A DNA stretch of 64,000 bases from Desulfopila aestuarii DSM 18488 (GTDB taxonomy: Bacteria > Desulfobacterota > Desulfobulbia > Desulfobulbales > Desulfocapsaceae). The notes beneath the pieces were generated by a model that did no database searches, was not told the DNA's origin, and worked only from the letters and a program-made list of their open reading frames with translations. Location: the NCBI RefSeq assembly GCF_900143695.1, contig NZ_FRFE01000008.1, forward strand, positions 62,001 through 126,000, read 5' to 3'. A program made the translations under genes and the position numbers. This document shows, in pieces, positions 18,528-27,720 of this stretch. Each line of letters starts with the position of its first letter. Position 1 is the first letter of the stretch.

Positions 18528-18600
18528 CTACGTCTCCTCCTTTGCTTGTTTTCTGGTTCGATTACTGACAAAACAACTCTCAACAGGACACAATCAGGCT

Positions 18601-18619
18601 TAATTCATTTTGTGAATTA
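18601..18619. promoter_or_regulatory. Candidate XylR operator upstream of xylF
   Basis: A perfect inverted repeat TAATTCA-TTTTG-TGAATTA lies about 75 bases upstream of xylF. A/T-rich palindromes of this kind are usual for ROK-family XylR repressors. Assignment to this XylR is inferred from position and from similarity to the second palindrome. Confidence 0.5.
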
Positions 18620-18805
18620 TTAACAGAGCAATTGCCATAACAATGAATGCATGTCAATCATTTTGTGACGGAAACGTAGTTTCTATAGCATTTTTTTCAG
18701 AATAACACGGAATATTAAAATCATTTGACCGACTCAACGGGAAGACTTCACAACCTATTACGCCAGTCGCTTCGTACCATTTATTCATCGAGCTACACTT
18801 TTTCA

Positions 18806-18841
18806 TTGACTTTGACCAATTAATTCAATTATTGAATAAAC
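18806..18841 (+). promoter_or_regulatory. xylR promoter with overlapping palindromic operator
   Basis: Two overlapping -35 candidates, TTGACT (18806) and TTGACC (18812), precede A/T-rich -10 candidates (TATTGA, AATAAA). The region overlaps a perfect palindrome ATTCAAT-T-ATTGAAT at 18823-18837. A repressor bound there would block the promoter, which suggests that XylR controls its own operon. Confidence 0.5.
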
Positions 18842-18903
18842 CAGCTATCCCGTGACTCATCGGGTCATTTTGCGAATCAACTAACGCTTCCAGGAGTTGT
18901 CCC

Positions 18904-20115
18904 ATGCCAATGCCGGTGCGCGATCTCATGCGAGCTATCAATCGCGCCAAAATCATCCAAATTATCCGCACCGCCGGTCTTGTCTCGCGGGTGGAACTTG
19001 CGGCCGAATCTGGCCTCAGCAAAGCCTCGGTCACCGGCATCACCGCAGAACTCATCAAGGAAGGACTCATAATCGAGAAGCAGTCCGGCGAGTACGAGGG
19101 CGGCCGCCGCCCTAAACTTCTCGGCCTTAATCCGGACGGCGCCTATGTGGTTGGAGTCAACCTCTCGATCATGGAAATCAACGTCGTCATCATGAATCTC
19201 GAAGCGGATATCATCGCCAATACCAGCCAACCACTCGAGAATCGCCATTACAGCGTCGACGAGATCACCGAACTGATGGTTACCACCGTCCAGACCTGTA
19301 TGTGGGAGGGCAACTTTGCCCGCGATCGCATCTCCGGGGTCGGAATCGGCGTACCTGGTCCGGTTTATACCAACAGCGGTATTATTCGTTTTCTCCCCAA
19401 CTACGGCTGGGAAAACGTCAACCTGAGGGACCGGATAGAAGCACGACTGGGCCTCCCCTGCTTTATCGACAACAGCTCCAACACGCTCGCAGCTGCGGAA
19501 CGCTGGTTCGGGGAAGGGAAAGGAATCGACAACTTCCTGGTGGTAACACTCTTAAACGGTGTCGGCCTCGGCATCGTTATCAACGGTCACATCTACCGAG
19601 GCGCCGAAGGAATCGCCGGAGAATTCGGCCACAACATCATCATCCCCGACGGCCCGCTTTGCCGTTGCGGCAAAAAGGGCTGCGTCGAATCGTTTGCCGG
19701 AATGATCTCACTCATACGGGATGCGAAAGCTGCAGCCGCCGCAGGGAAATGGCAACCCGCCGATATCGAAGCAATCACCTTTGATTCTCTCGTTGCCGAA
19801 CTCAAGAGCAATAACAAGATCATCATCGACATTTTCAACCAGGCCGGAACCATTCTCGGGCGCGGCGCCTCCCATCTGGTGGCGCTGTTCAATCCCTCCC
19901 GCATCATCGTTACCGGCACATCGGTAAAAGCTGGCCGCCACTTGCTGGAACCTTTCAAAGCGGCACTCGCCAACAACACACCTGAGATGTGCGGCTCTAT
20001 CGACGACCTGGTTTTTGTAAAAGAATGGACAGACGAGCAATGGGCCAGAGGCGCCGGCTCCCTGGCCCTGCAGGAACTTTATAAATCCCCTGTCAGCGAA
20101 CTCACCACAGACTGA
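18904..20115 (+). CDS. xylR: ROK-family xylose repressor XylR
   Basis: This 403-residue regulator has an N-terminal winged-helix DNA-binding domain (about residues 15-80; [20 protein letters not shown] is the helix-turn-helix). A ROK sugar-sensing domain follows, with [10 protein letters not shown], NDxN-like [27 protein letters not shown] and [13 protein letters not shown]. The zinc motif [10 protein letters not shown] is intact. ATG at 18904 follows CAGGAG. ROK repressors of this layout release DNA on binding xylose. It is divergent from xylFGH and directly upstream of xylA and xylB, and palindromes near both promoters fit control of both units. Confidence 0.9.
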   Translation: MPMPVRDLMRAINRAKIIQIIRTAGLVSRVELAAESGLSKASVTGITAELIKEGLIIEKQSGEYEGGRRPKLLGLNPDGAYVVGVNLSIMEINVVIMNLEADIIANTSQPLENRHYSVDEITELMVTTVQTCMWEGNFARDRISGVGIGVPGPVYTNSGIIRFLPNYGWENVNLRDRIEARLGLPCFIDNSSNTLAAAERWFGEGKGIDNFLVVTLLNGVGLGIVINGHIYRGAEGIAGEFGHNIIIPDGPLCRCGKKGCVESFAGMISLIRDAKAAAAAGKWQPADIEAITFDSLVAELKSNNKIIIDIFNQAGTILGRGASHLVALFNPSRIIVTGTSVKAGRHLLEPFKAALANNTPEMCGSIDDLVFVKEWTDEQWARGAGSLALQELYKSPVSELTTD

Positions 20116-20147
20116 GGGTTACACAATCACATACCACTGGAGAGCAT

Positions 20148-21455
20148 ATGAACTTCTTTGACAATATCCCCACCATCCGATACCAGGGCCCCGAAGCCAC
20201 CGATCCTTTCAGCTTCAGGTACTACGACGCCGAACGCATGGTTGCCGGTAAAACCATGGCCGAGCATTTGCGCTTTGCGGTGTCCTGCTGGCATACCTTT
20301 CTCGGCACAGGCCAGGACATTTTCGGCTCTGCCGTCCATTCCCGCAGCTGGAGCGGCGCAAATGATCCGATGGAACGAGCACGAATGACCATCCGGGCCG
20401 CCTTCGAGTTCTGCCAGAAAATCGGCATGCAATATTACTGCTTTCATGACCGCGATATCGCACCTGAAGGTGAGACTTTTGCCCAGTCCTGCAAGAATCT
20501 CGAGGAGATCGTAAAACTCGCTGGAGAACTGCAAAAGGAAACCGGTGTCAAGCTGTTGTGGGGCACGGCCAACCTTTTCAGCAATCCCCGTTTTACCCAT
20601 GGCGCATCTACCAACCCCAACGCACACGTCTTCGCCTATGCTGCCGCCCAGGTCAAACACGCCATGGACGCAACCAAAGAACTTGGCGGGGACGGTTATG
20701 TTTTCTGGGGCGGCCGCGAAGGTTACGAGACGCTTCTCAACACCGACATGAAAAAGGAGCAGGAAAACCTGGCGACATTTCTGCACATGGCGGTCGATTA
20801 TGCCAAAAAAATAGGTTTTACCGGTCAGTTCCTTATCGAACCTAAGCCAAAGGAACCCACCAAGCACCAGTACGACTTCGACGCCGGCACCGTCCTCGGC
20901 TTTCTCAGAGCTTATGGCCTGATAGACCATTTCAAGCTCAATATCGAGGCCAACCATGCAACCCTTGCGGGCCACACCTTCGCTCATGAACTGACTGTAG
21001 CGGCCAGCGCCGGCAAACTGGGTTCAATCGACGTCAACCGCGGCGACCTGTTGCTGGGCTGGGACACCGACCAGTTCCCCACCGATCTCTACGAAACCAC
21101 CCAGGCAATGCTGGTTCTGCTCCAACATGGCGGTATCGGCCGCGGTGGCCTCAACTTCGACGCCAAGCTGCGCCGCGGCTCCACCGATCTCGAAGACCTG
21201 TTTCACGCCCATATTGGCGGCATGGACACCTTTGCCCGTGGCCTCCTCGTAGCCGATAAAATCATCAGCGACGGCAAACTCAACGATTGTATAGCCAAAC
21301 GTTACAGCAGCTACGAAAGCGGTATCGGCAAGACCATCCGCGACGGCAAGGCGGATTTCGACATGCTGGAAAAATGGATACTCGAAAACGGCGAGCCAAA
21401 GTTAATGAGCGGACGTCAGGAGTATCTCGAAAACCTGCTGAACTGCTACATCTAA
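20148..21455 (+). CDS. xylA: Xylose isomerase XylA
   Basis: This 435-residue TIM-barrel enzyme converts D-xylose to D-xylulose. Length and motifs match class II bacterial xylose isomerases: catalytic His in [13 protein letters not shown] near 100, [10 protein letters not shown] near 185, metal ligands in [16 protein letters not shown] near 231, [13 protein letters not shown] near 265 and [10 protein letters not shown] near 305. ATG follows CTGGAG. It lies 32 bases after xylR, so the regulator and catabolic genes are probably co-transcribed. Confidence 0.96.
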   Translation: MNFFDNIPTIRYQGPEATDPFSFRYYDAERMVAGKTMAEHLRFAVSCWHTFLGTGQDIFGSAVHSRSWSGANDPMERARMTIRAAFEFCQKIGMQYYCFHDRDIAPEGETFAQSCKNLEEIVKLAGELQKETGVKLLWGTANLFSNPRFTHGASTNPNAHVFAYAAAQVKHAMDATKELGGDGYVFWGGREGYETLLNTDMKKEQENLATFLHMAVDYAKKIGFTGQFLIEPKPKEPTKHQYDFDAGTVLGFLRAYGLIDHFKLNIEANHATLAGHTFAHELTVAASAGKLGSIDVNRGDLLLGWDTDQFPTDLYETTQAMLVLLQHGGIGRGGLNFDAKLRRGSTDLEDLFHAHIGGMDTFARGLLVADKIISDGKLNDCIAKRYSSYESGIGKTIRDGKADFDMLEKWILENGEPKLMSGRQEYLENLLNCYI

Positions 21456-21490
21456 GCAAGAAAAGTACACAACGCGTAAAGGAAACAACA

Positions 21491-23005
21491 ATGGCAGACC
21501 AGTTGTATATCGGTATCGATTCCGGCACCCAGGGTTGCAAAGTCGTAGTAGTGAGCCGCAGCCTCGGTAAGGTTATTGCTGAAAACAGCAGCCCACACAC
21601 CCTGATGGAAAACGAGCGCGGCGGTCGCGAACAGGACCCGGCTGTCTGGGTCACCGCGCTTGAAACAGCCCTGGAATCGGCACTTTCCCAGTCTCTTCGC
21701 CTAGTGAAAGACGGCCAGGTCAAAGCTATCGGCGTCTCCGGCCAGCAACATGGTTTTGTGCCACTCGACCGCGACGGGCAGGTCATTCGCCCGGCCAAGT
21801 TGTGGTGCGATACCGAAACCGTACCCCAATGCACGACGATTACGGAGCGGCTGGGCGGCGAAGAAGCAACCATCGCTGCCATTGGCAATACGATCGCGGC
21901 AGGCTTTACCGCCTCAAAGATCCTGTGGCTGAAGGAAAACGAGCCAGAAAACTACCGACGACTGCATACGATCCTTCTGCCGCACGACTACCTCAATTAC
22001 TGGCTGAGCGGCGAATTCTCAGCAGAACATGGCGACGCCTCGGGCACCGCCTTTTATGATGTTCGCAACAGACAGTGGTCGCAGTTTGCACTTTCGGCAA
22101 TCGACCCAGAAAATGATTTGCTGGCAATGCTGCCGCCTCTTCGCGACCCACACCAGCCAGCCGGTCGCATCCGTCCTGAGCTGGCCGCGAAATGGAACAT
22201 CCCAAGTGACGTACTCATCTCGTCCGGTGGCGGCGACAATATGATGGCAGCGATCGGTACCGGCAACGTCAGCCCAGGTGTAGTAACCGCGAGTTTAGGC
22301 ACCTCTGGTACCATCTACGCCCACAGCAACACCCCGGTCATCGACAGCCGGGGCGAGCTGGCCGCCTTCTGTTCGTCAAGCGGCGGCTGGCTGCCACTGG
22401 TATGCACGATGAACGTCACCGTGGCAACAGAACTGGTACGCAATCTGTTTGGCCTGAGCCTTAAGGAGTTTACTCAAACCATCGCCGCTTCCCATGTCGG
22501 TAGCGGCGGAATTCTACTGCTGCCTTTTTTCAATGGGGAACGCACTCCGGCTCTTCCCAACGGTTCGGCGACCTTGCACGGTATGAGCACCACCAACTTC
22601 ACCAAAGCCAATCTCTGCAGAGCCGCCATGGAAGGCGTCACCTTCGGCTTGCGCTACGGCATGGAGGTCCTTGAACGAAACGCTATTGCACCGAACGAAA
22701 TCCGCCTGGTCGGTGGCGGTGCCAAAAGTCCGGTCTGGCGCCAGATAGTAGCCGATGTTTTCGGAACCCCAGTCGTCTCACCACTCACCACTGAAGCGGG
22801 GGCCCTCGGTAGTGCCCTGCAGGCAATGTGGTGCCACGAAACGACACAAGGCAGCAAGGCAACCCTTGGTGAGATCTGCGATCGTTTTATCAAGCTTGAT
22901 CAGGAGAGCCGTTGTCAACCGGACGAAGGCCGCAGGCAGCAATATGGTGACATATATTCAAGGTATCAACAACTTGAAGGTGAGTTACGACGCATCAACA
23001 GTTAA
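21491..23005 (+). CDS. xylB: Xylulokinase XylB
   Basis: This 504-residue FGGY kinase phosphorylates D-xylulose to xylulose 5-phosphate. It shows the N-terminal phosphate loop GIDSGTQGCKVVVV, SGQQHG near 82, the catalytic DASG in EHGDASGTAF near 182, ATP-site TASLGTSGTIYA near 262 and the C-terminal VGGGAKSPVWRQIVADV. The frame is open back to 21287 inside xylA. The ATG at 21491 is preferred because it follows AAAGGA and begins the domain. It is the last gene of the xylRAB unit and is followed by a strong terminator. Confidence 0.95.
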   Translation: MADQLYIGIDSGTQGCKVVVVSRSLGKVIAENSSPHTLMENERGGREQDPAVWVTALETALESALSQSLRLVKDGQVKAIGVSGQQHGFVPLDRDGQVIRPAKLWCDTETVPQCTTITERLGGEEATIAAIGNTIAAGFTASKILWLKENEPENYRRLHTILLPHDYLNYWLSGEFSAEHGDASGTAFYDVRNRQWSQFALSAIDPENDLLAMLPPLRDPHQPAGRIRPELAAKWNIPSDVLISSGGGDNMMAAIGTGNVSPGVVTASLGTSGTIYAHSNTPVIDSRGELAAFCSSSGGWLPLVCTMNVTVATELVRNLFGLSLKEFTQTIAASHVGSGGILLLPFFNGERTPALPNGSATLHGMSTTNFTKANLCRAAMEGVTFGLRYGMEVLERNAIAPNEIRLVGGGAKSPVWRQIVADVFGTPVVSPLTTEAGALGSALQAMWCHETTQGSKATLGEICDRFIKLDQESRCQPDEGRRQQYGDIYSRYQQLEGELRRINS

Positions 23006-23074
23006 ACCTGACCGACCAGTAATATCCCTTTCGTCGCCCACCTATTTTTTTCAGCATCCCCCTCATGACTGAAA

Positions 23075-23112
23075 AAAATCTGACCAGCCGGGACCTGCTG
23101 GTCAGATTTTTC
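23075..23112 (+). terminator. Rho-independent terminator after xylB
   Basis: The stem AATCTGACCAGC (ending 23088) pairs with GCTGGTCAGATT (starting 23097) around an 8-base loop. A T-run follows on plus and an A-run precedes it, so it could act in both directions. Confidence 0.88.
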
Positions 23113-23680
23113 CAAAAGTGTTCCATTTCACACACCATTTTTGCCTGTGTCACCAATAACACGCCTAACACTTTCCAGAACTAAACTTGGTTTCATTTCT
23201 TGCTGGACAAATTCAACTTTCCTCAAACGAAAATCTGTTAATCTCCCGAATGCACTATCTCTTCGCACCTGCGAAACCCACCACAAGAGATTCCATATAG
23301 GAAACAAGGTTGAACACCAAAAGAAGCAAAAATTAGACATTGCCAAACATTACATAATGTTAAATCACCATACACAATAAATGACAAAATCGTACACTTT
23401 CGCAGATTCCACACCTTTTACAAATGTGACATATGTGGTATATCTGTTGAATGCAATTAGATAAATTCGAAAAAAAAGTTGATTTGCAGCCAGGAATTGG
23501 ATATCATCGCCCCTTTTTTCAGGAAACCTCAGTGTATAGTTTTTCTTTTCTGTCTCGCATTGTCATGCACCTCCCTGAAAAGAAGTTCGTTATGAGGACC
23601 GTTGATATGCCTTTTTCATGTTTCTGCTAACGGAATCCGCCACCCACCACAAGATTAAAAATGCACCTACGGAGTTCCTC
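23113..23680. other. A/T-rich intergenic region before the rnf cluster
   Basis: About 570 bases without a convincing gene. Short ORFs here lack ribosome sites and recognisable features. The only candidate signal is a sigma-70-like promoter at 23479-23507 reading into the rnf cluster. The base composition is clearly richer in A/T than the flanking genes. Confidence 0.5.
23479..23507 (+). promoter_or_regulatory. Candidate sigma-70 promoter of the rnf cluster
   Basis: TTGATT (23479-23484) and TATCAT (23502-23507) are separated by 17 bases and lie about 175 bases upstream of the first gene of the cluster. No operator was recognised. Confidence 0.45.
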
Positions 23681-24184
23681 ATGAAAGACAAAGGTTCTGA
23701 TTTGCCGGCCAGCTGGGAAGAAGAAATCTGGGAGTCCCAGCCCTTGATGAAGCGAGGGAAAATTAAACAGGATACATACTTGACCTGCTGGTGCCCCCAG
23801 TGCGGGACAGGTCTCAACGAGGGCGACCAGGCTGTTTTTGAGATCGTCAACAACGAGGGCCAGATCGGAACAAGTAAGGTCGCGGCATACCTCAATGTGT
23901 TAGAACAGGAAAGCTCGATTCACATTGAAAAGGATGAGGAAATCACTGATGTAAGGTGCCCTCATTGCCACGTCTCCTTCATCGAAGTGGGTCGTGTATG
24001 TAAAGAGGAAAAATGCAAGCGTGTCTGTGACGGACAGCAGTGCAAACTCATTAAGATTCACGTCTCGGTTTCCAACTCAAAGCGGTTGGAGCTTATCAGC
24101 TGCGTTCGTCGTTCATGCCGCTGGTACGAGATGAATGAAGAGGACAATGAACGACTCATTTTAAGGGATAGCCATGAGTGGTAA
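23681..24184 (+). CDS. Cysteine-rich zinc-ribbon protein at the head of the rnf cluster
   Basis: This 167-residue soluble protein is not assigned to a known function. It has CxxC pairs that look like zinc ribbons: CWCPQCG near residue 32 and CPHC near 92. A Cys-rich part (CKEEKCKRVCDGQQC) lies near 105-120, and CVRRSC lies near the C-terminus. ATG at 23681 follows CGGAG. An earlier ATG at 23618 has no ribosome site. The gene overlaps the octaheme cytochrome gene by 11 bases, so it is probably translated with it. No heme-binding CxxCH and no signal peptide are present. It may be a cytoplasmic regulator or a maturation factor for the complex, but this rests on position only. Confidence 0.7.
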   Translation: MKDKGSDLPASWEEEIWESQPLMKRGKIKQDTYLTCWCPQCGTGLNEGDQAVFEIVNNEGQIGTSKVAAYLNVLEQESSIHIEKDEEITDVRCPHCHVSFIEVGRVCKEEKCKRVCDGQQCKLIKIHVSVSNSKRLELISCVRRSCRWYEMNEEDNERLILRDSHEW

Positions 24185-24803
24185 CGTCCGGGTCCGTCGA
24201 AACTGGACCCGATCATTGACAATCGTACTGATTGTCGCCGTAGCTGGAGCCATCATCGGTTGCCTGGCAGACGGCAAAAAGACAGATACACATCGTTTGT
24301 TCTTTCAAAGCACGGCTGGTGCCGTGCTTTTCGACCATGGAAAGCACAGCCAGTCTGCAGATTCATGCGCCCAGTGCCACCACGATCTTTACTCCGCAAC
24401 ACAGGCAATAGCCTGCACCGAGTGTCACGATGCGGATGTCAAAGCTGATGATTTCGAGCATGACAACTTAAAAGACATACACAGTCGAGACTGCTCCAGG
24501 TGTCACCAGGTAATGGAAGATGCCAAGCCCGACTCATGCCGCACCTGCCACCCCGGCAGCCAGCCGAGCACGACCCCCCTCGTCAACTGCACAGAGTGTC
24601 ATGACGACAGCTTTTCTCCGGAGATGCTGGAGCACGATGAATACCTGGACATAGAAGCCCACACCTGCCAGGGGTGCCATGCCCCCCGGTCTGTTTCCGA
24701 GGCCTACCACACCAACTGCACCTCCTGCCATCTGGAAAACGCCCCGGCCAGATTCTCCGGAGCGGACGGAAAAGTAGTGTGCGGCGCCTGCCATTTACGA
24801 TGA
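24174..24803 (+). CDS. Membrane-anchored octaheme cytochrome c
   Basis: This 209-residue protein has eight CxxCH heme-attachment motifs: CAQCH, CTECH, CSRCH, CRTCH, CTECH, CQGCH, CTSCH and CGACH, the last only two residues from the C-terminus. A basic N-terminus and a hydrophobic segment (about residues 14-29) end in AIIGC. This could be a lipobox, or an uncleaved membrane anchor. The hemes would therefore lie on the periplasmic side. A multiheme cytochrome c next to rnf is known from Desulfovibrio and Methanosarcina, where it is thought to pass electrons between Rnf and the periplasmic or quinone pool. Here it precedes rnfC by 10 bases. Distal His ligands occur (e.g. FDHGKH), but their pairing was not worked out. 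Confidence 0.88.
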   Translation: MSGNVRVRRNWTRSLTIVLIVAVAGAIIGCLADGKKTDTHRLFFQSTAGAVLFDHGKHSQSADSCAQCHHDLYSATQAIACTECHDADVKADDFEHDNLKDIHSRDCSRCHQVMEDAKPDSCRTCHPGSQPSTTPLVNCTECHDDSFSPEMLEHDEYLDIEAHTCQGCHAPRSVSEAYHTNCTSCHLENAPARFSGADGKVVCGACHLR

Positions 24804-24813
24804 GAATGTTGTC

Positions 24814-26130
24814 ATGCAACGACTGTTGAACCTGTTCCAAAACAAACCGATGCTGCCCGGAACACCAGCCCATGACCCAGTCATCCGTCAGGTTGACGAT
24901 CCGGATCATGTGACTATACCGCTGGATTACCCTGGCCGGATACACTATTTCCCGACAGTAAAAGCCGGAGACATTGTCCGTAAAGGTCAGGCTATCGGCG
25001 CCTCACGAAACGGCAATAGTGTTATCGCCTCCATTAGCGGTACGGTGAAAGATATCACCACGGTCTGGACCGCGCAGTCTGTCCACTCTCCGGCCATCGT
25101 CATTGAAAACGACGGAGGAGCGCCGCTGGCTCCCAATGAAATTTTCGAGGGTCCCATCACCACTGGTAACCTAGATGCAGCCATGGACAGAATGCGTTCC
25201 GCCGGTGTCGCCCCTCCCTGGACCTTGTCCGGACGTGAATGGGGCGAAGAAGAAATGCGGGATCTGCCAGCCATCGAGACCGTGGTTATCACAGGTGTTC
25301 GACCAGAAACCACCATCCTCACCTCCCAGTTGCTCCTTGAACAGAATGCAAAGAAAGTTGCCGAAGGCTTGAAGCGCATTCGCTCCTTTATGCCTGCTGC
25401 CCGTATCTGCCTCACGATTCCTGATCACCTCCGGTCGCTCGCTGATAAGACGTTTGCCGGTCTTGCCGAACTGTTTTTTCTTCCACCCAGCTATTATGCC
25501 CGCATTGAACGTGAAGTCGTGGCGCAGGTGCTTGGCCGGAGGATCCCCAACCGTGATAACTACCGAAATCATGGCATCGCCGTGCTCGATGTTGAATATC
25601 TGCTGGCCATTGTTGACGCGCTGGACGGCATTTCGCCTCTTACCCAGAAGTGCATCACTATCAGCGGTTCAACAATCGAAAAAGCCATAACTGTCCGCTT
25701 CCCGCTGGGCAGCACGATCAAGCATGTTCTTGCCAGCCAGGGACTTAAGATTACCGATTTTACCCGGACAGTGGTCGGGGGCCCCATGACGGGTTATGCC
25801 CAGTATTCAGACCAGACACCGTTAACCTATAACAACGGTATCCATCTTATTGCAGGCGACGTATCCCCCTTCGATGCCATTGCCCCCTGCATCAACTGCG
25901 GTCGATGCGCACGGGTCTGCCCAGTCAACATTCAGGTACATCTGGTCAACCGCATGATCGAATTCGGCCAGCTTGAATCTGCAAGGGAACTGCATCCGGA
26001 AGCCTGTTACGAGTGCGGCCTCTGCGCCAGCGTCTGCCCGGCGGAACGGCCCATTGTCCAACTCCTCCATTTCTGCAATCATGACATGGTCCACGGTGAG
26101 CGACACACCTGGATGTCGGGAGGCGAATAA
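24814..26130 (+). CDS. rnfC: Rnf complex subunit RnfC
   Basis: This is a 438-residue peripheral subunit. The N-terminal barrel-sandwich part has VTIPLDYPGRIHYFPTVKAG and GSTIKHVL. The family's central FMN/NADH-binding region is only partly visible. Two [4Fe-4S] motifs near residues 358 and 397 read CINCGRCARVCP and CYECGLCASVCP. Length fits the short RnfC class. It is the NADH-facing subunit in the usual model. The start has only a weak ribosome site, so coupling to the cytochrome gene is likely. Its stop overlaps rnfD by one base. Confidence 0.92.
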   Translation: MQRLLNLFQNKPMLPGTPAHDPVIRQVDDPDHVTIPLDYPGRIHYFPTVKAGDIVRKGQAIGASRNGNSVIASISGTVKDITTVWTAQSVHSPAIVIENDGGAPLAPNEIFEGPITTGNLDAAMDRMRSAGVAPPWTLSGREWGEEEMRDLPAIETVVITGVRPETTILTSQLLLEQNAKKVAEGLKRIRSFMPAARICLTIPDHLRSLADKTFAGLAELFFLPPSYYARIEREVVAQVLGRRIPNRDNYRNHGIAVLDVEYLLAIVDALDGISPLTQKCITISGSTIEKAITVRFPLGSTIKHVLASQGLKITDFTRTVVGGPMTGYAQYSDQTPLTYNNGIHLIAGDVSPFDAIAPCINCGRCARVCPVNIQVHLVNRMIEFGQLESARELHPEACYECGLCASVCPAERPIVQLLHFCNHDMVHGERHTWMSGGE

Positions 26131-27125
26131 TGCAAGAAATAAAAATGTACAACGACACTCCGGCCACAGACAAGCGCATGCTCGATGTGGCAGTCGGCCC
26201 TCATTTCCGCTTGGGAACCGGATTGGCTTCAATCTATCAACGCTGGGTTATTGCTCTCCTTCCCGCCATGGCGGCGAGTCTCTACTATTTCGGCCCTGCC
26301 GCCCTTCGGGTCTTTTCCCTTTGTGTTGGTTTCTCAGTCATCATCGATCTGGTGGCTGAAAAGCTGGCGCCGTCACGGGATCTCACCTCCAACTGGTCTA
26401 GCGTCAGTCTGGCTCTGTTGCTGGCCTTTATGCTGCCTGTGAATGCCCCCTGGTGGCTCATCCTTATCGGCTGCTTTTTCATGGTGGTTGTGGGTAAGAA
26501 ATTTTTCGGTGGCGTCGGCGCCTATCCGGCCCAGCCGGCCGTGCTCGCGGTCGCTGTCCTGCAGCTTTCCTGGCCCGCGCGTATGGACTACACCGGCGCC
26601 CTGAAAGATCTGGACTGGCCGGTCACCATGATCGAGCCCCTCAGATTACTGAAGTCTCTCGGTGCGTCTGCCGAATCACACTATAACTGGCTTGACCTGC
26701 TCATCGGTCGCCAGGTTGCCGGCACCGCCGAAGGCATGGTGCTCTTTCTGCTGGTGGGCGGACTGTTTCTGCTGATGCTCCGGGAAATCCAGTGGCAGGC
26801 TCCGGCCGGTTTCTTCATCGGTGTCTTCGCCACCGCCGGGATCTTCCACCTCTATGCCCCAACGCAGTTCGCCTCACCCTTGTTTTATCTCTTGAGCGGC
26901 GGAACGGTCTTTATGGGACTTTTTCTGCTCACCGACCATACCAACTCACCGGTAAATAAACTGCCCCTCTTTCTGTACGGCCTCCTGGCAGGCATCCTGC
27001 TGATATTCATCCGTGGCTATTCAAAGCATGTCGACGGTATGGTCTTCGCAGTGCTGCTGGCCGGCCTCGCCGCCCCCCTTCTTGACATGATCAAACCAAA
27101 AGTCAAAGGAGCTGAAAATGTCTGA
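26130..27125 (+). CDS. rnfD: Rnf complex subunit RnfD
   Basis: This 331-residue integral membrane protein of the NqrB/RnfD family has about nine hydrophobic segments and the family stretches GKKFFGGVGAYPAQPA near 122 and FLLTDHTNSP near 265. In many RnfD proteins an FMN is attached to the Thr of SGATPL. Here the aligned stretch reads DWPVTMIEPL, with Glu169 where the Thr would be. Either FMN is not covalently bound at this site or another residue is used. ATG overlaps the rnfC stop, and a second ATG (residue 6) could also serve. Confidence 0.9.
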   Translation: MQEIKMYNDTPATDKRMLDVAVGPHFRLGTGLASIYQRWVIALLPAMAASLYYFGPAALRVFSLCVGFSVIIDLVAEKLAPSRDLTSNWSSVSLALLLAFMLPVNAPWWLILIGCFFMVVVGKKFFGGVGAYPAQPAVLAVAVLQLSWPARMDYTGALKDLDWPVTMIEPLRLLKSLGASAESHYNWLDLLIGRQVAGTAEGMVLFLLVGGLFLLMLREIQWQAPAGFFIGVFATAGIFHLYAPTQFASPLFYLLSGGTVFMGLFLLTDHTNSPVNKLPLFLYGLLAGILLIFIRGYSKHVDGMVFAVLLAGLAAPLLDMIKPKVKGAENV

Positions 27126-27705
27126 GATTACACGCATGGTGGTGGTGCTTTCCCTCATTGCAGGGTTCTGCTCCGCCGCACTTACGCTGGCCAATGTTCA
27201 GCTCGGGCCAAAAATCCAGGAGCAGACTGACTTCTACGTTCGCGGGCCGGCCCTGGAGCGATTGTTCAACAAGCCTGCAAAGGAAGTCCTGAAAAATAAA
27301 GTGATCATCCCTACCGAGACCGGTGATGTGCCGGTCTTCTTCACCCGTGAAGGTGACAAGGTCTCCGCACTGGCGGTCGAAGCGGTCGGCAAAGGGGGGT
27401 TCGGCGGAGACCTGAAGATCATGGTCGGTATAGATCTTATCAACGAACGCCAGACCGGCATGGAAGTGGTGAGCCACAGCGAGACTCCCGGCCTCGGCGC
27501 CCGCATCGAGGAGATCGCCTTTCGTCGGCAATGGAACGGTTTACCGATCGATGAGCCGATAGCGGTAACCGCCGATGGCGGAATAATTGACTCGATCAGC
27601 GGCGCCTCGACCACTTCCCGGGCAGCTGTCAAAGGCACCAACGAGGTACTTGATTTCATACGCCTGAAAAAGGCTGAGATTCTGCAACGCATCGCAAAAT
27701 TATAA
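27118..27705 (+). CDS. rnfG: Rnf complex subunit RnfG
   Basis: This 195-residue FMN-binding subunit has an N-terminal membrane anchor (about residues 7-27) and a periplasmic FMN_bind domain with SHSETPGLGARI near 119. The flavin-attachment region reads DSISGASTTS. The expected Thr of SGAT is Ser164, which could still carry flavin or shift attachment to a neighbouring Thr. The gene overlaps rnfD by 8 bases. Confidence 0.91.
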   Translation: MSEITRMVVVLSLIAGFCSAALTLANVQLGPKIQEQTDFYVRGPALERLFNKPAKEVLKNKVIIPTETGDVPVFFTREGDKVSALAVEAVGKGGFGGDLKIMVGIDLINERQTGMEVVSHSETPGLGARIEEIAFRRQWNGLPIDEPIAVTADGGIIDSISGASTTSRAAVKGTNEVLDFIRLKKAEILQRIAKL

Positions 27706-27720
27706 AAGGATTCAAATAGC

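Larger units (their letters stand above)
18528..18903. other. Divergent xylF/xylR control region
   Basis: The 376 bases between the divergent xylF and xylR starts hold no gene. They are A/T-rich and contain two related palindromes (18601-18619 and 18823-18837) sharing ATTCA...TGAAT, one near each transcription unit. For xylF on the minus strand a weak TTGTTA/AATAAT pair can be drawn just upstream of the first palindrome. Confidence 0.6.

Noticed and set aside
16959-18623. 554-codon plus-strand ORF antisense to xylF and xylG
   Set aside because: It lies opposite two well-recognised genes, has no domain or ribosome site, and contains the terminator region. It is a shadow frame caused by codon bias.
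20127-20987. 286-codon minus-strand ORF opposite xylA
   Set aside because: It is antisense to a clear xylose isomerase and has no recognisable features.
21287-21490. Longer start for xylB inside xylA
   Set aside because: The added residues are a shadow of xylA. The ATG at 21491 follows AAAGGA and begins the kinase domain.
23141-23380. 79-codon ORF in the gap after xylB
   Set aside because: No ribosome site, no recognisable sequence, and it starts just after a terminator.
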